NCBI RefSeq assembly: GCF_003260095.1
Contig: NZ_PTPX01000002.1
Span: forward strand, 199,680 to 263,679
DNA length: 64,000 nt
Reading direction: 5' to 3'
From: Glaesserella australis
Lineage (GTDB): Bacteria > Pseudomonadota > Gammaproteobacteria > Enterobacterales > Pasteurellaceae
The position numbers and the translations under genes are program-made. The notes under the pieces were generated by a model. That model was given only the letters and a program-made list of their open reading frames with translations, ran no database searches and had not been told where the DNA came from. Positions 63,571 to 64,000 of the stretch are shown piece after piece (within the stretch, counting starts at the first letter, position 1; each line of letters starts with the position of its first letter).

Positions 63571-63870
63571 TTAGTTAGGTTTACATTCTACTCGTTGCTT
63601 ACAGTTTAAAAGTCTTAATCCAAACTCACCATTTTGGTTGCGGTTATACCCTGTAAATTTTAATTCGATTGCATCATCATAAATATTAGAGATTGCCATC
63701 ATCTGAATTTTAATCTCAGCATTATCCAAATGGTTTGTTTGTATTACGTCCCCTATTTTGTAGGGGGATATTTCTTCAACATAAGCTTTCTTCATAGCCT
63801 CTAGTTCTTTTTCCAATGTTTGAATATCTTTGTGCTTAGATATAAGTGATTTTATGTAGTTATTTTTCAT
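63571..63870 (-). CDS. Phage protein of unknown function (99 residues)
   Basis: It starts MKNNYIKSLISKHKDIQTLE after GGAGAGAAAAA. The first 35 residues are a charged helix (KDIQTLEKELEAMKKAYVEE); the rest looks like a small beta domain (YKIGDVIQTNHLDNAEIKIQ). No family recognised. It is the most upstream complete gene of the run seen here. Confidence 0.65.
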   Translation of the reverse strand: MKNNYIKSLISKHKDIQTLEKELEAMKKAYVEEISPYKIGDVIQTNHLDNAEIKIQMMAISNIYDDAIELKFTGYNRNQNGEFGLRLLNCKQRVECKPN

Positions 63871-64000
63871 TTTTTCTCTCCAATTAAACGCCCTTAAAAT
63901 CTAGGGCATTACTATCAATCTACTTAGAACGGTTGTTTCTATATTATTTATAAAATGTAAATTATAAAATGATTTAAAATCAATCAATTAAATGTTAACT
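63871..64000. other. AT-rich end of window
   Basis: Nothing beyond a possible promoter region for the minus-strand phage genes is visible; no open frame of note. Confidence 0.4.

Overview
The window is a 64 kb piece of a Pasteurellaceae chromosome. Gene content, gene order and repeated Apl-type DNA uptake signals (core ACAAGCGGTC, often followed by a TTTGCAA tail) place it in the Mannheimia/Actinobacillus branch rather than with Haemophilus influenzae, whose uptake core is AAGTGCGGT. A subtilisin-like autotransporter of the Ssa1/AasP type agrees with this. The genus is an inference.

Layout. (1) 1-1320: 3' end of mukB. (2) 1417-10728: two very large AT-rich genes, here called DruH and DruE, which together look like a type III Druantia anti-phage system. 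(3) 10970-12961: dapB and a trans-sulfuration enzyme. (4) 13012-19547, minus strand: sucABCD (2-oxoglutarate dehydrogenase E1/E2 and succinyl-CoA synthetase), with a nested set of GTAG-headed REP palindromes between sucB and sucC. (5) 19807-24142: a LysE/ArgO exporter, udk, dcd and parC. (6) 24420-35794: the conserved initiator tRNA-rimP-nusA-infB-rbfA-truB cluster, split between infB and rbfA by a small membrane protein and the autotransporter, and followed by mltB. (7) 35915-42565: a TusA-like protein, a hemerythrin-like protein, tgt, lysC behind a lysine riboswitch, mepA and topB. (8) 42689-46402: secG, tRNA-Leu(GAG) and a decayed integrative element with a frameshifted integrase, a truncated P4-type primase/helicase and an IS481-like remnant. 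(9) 46555-54306: metF with a MetJ operator, then citCDEF-citXG-citT (anaerobic citrate fermentation) behind an FNR-type promoter. (10) 54386-60106: fdhD and the selenocysteine-containing formate dehydrogenase fdnGHI. (11) 60309-64000: left end of a prophage or island whose attachment core matches the last codons of guaA; its genes (AlpA, HNH nuclease, small phage proteins, RdgC) all run on the minus strand and leave the window.

How it works together. The core is housekeeping: translation (initiator tRNA, RimP, NusA, IF2, RbfA, TruB), nucleotide salvage, part of the TCA cycle, lysine/methionine supply and cell-wall turnover. Two anaerobic modules, citrate lyase with its transporter and formate dehydrogenase-N, sit close together, and both carry FNR-like sites upstream. 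The accessory layer is the Druantia-like pair, the autotransporter block, the tRNA-Leu element and the guaA element. The strongest candidates for a further look are the Druantia-like pair, the GTAG REP cluster, the lysC leader with a visible Shine-Dalgarno-sequestering arm, and the guaA attachment site.
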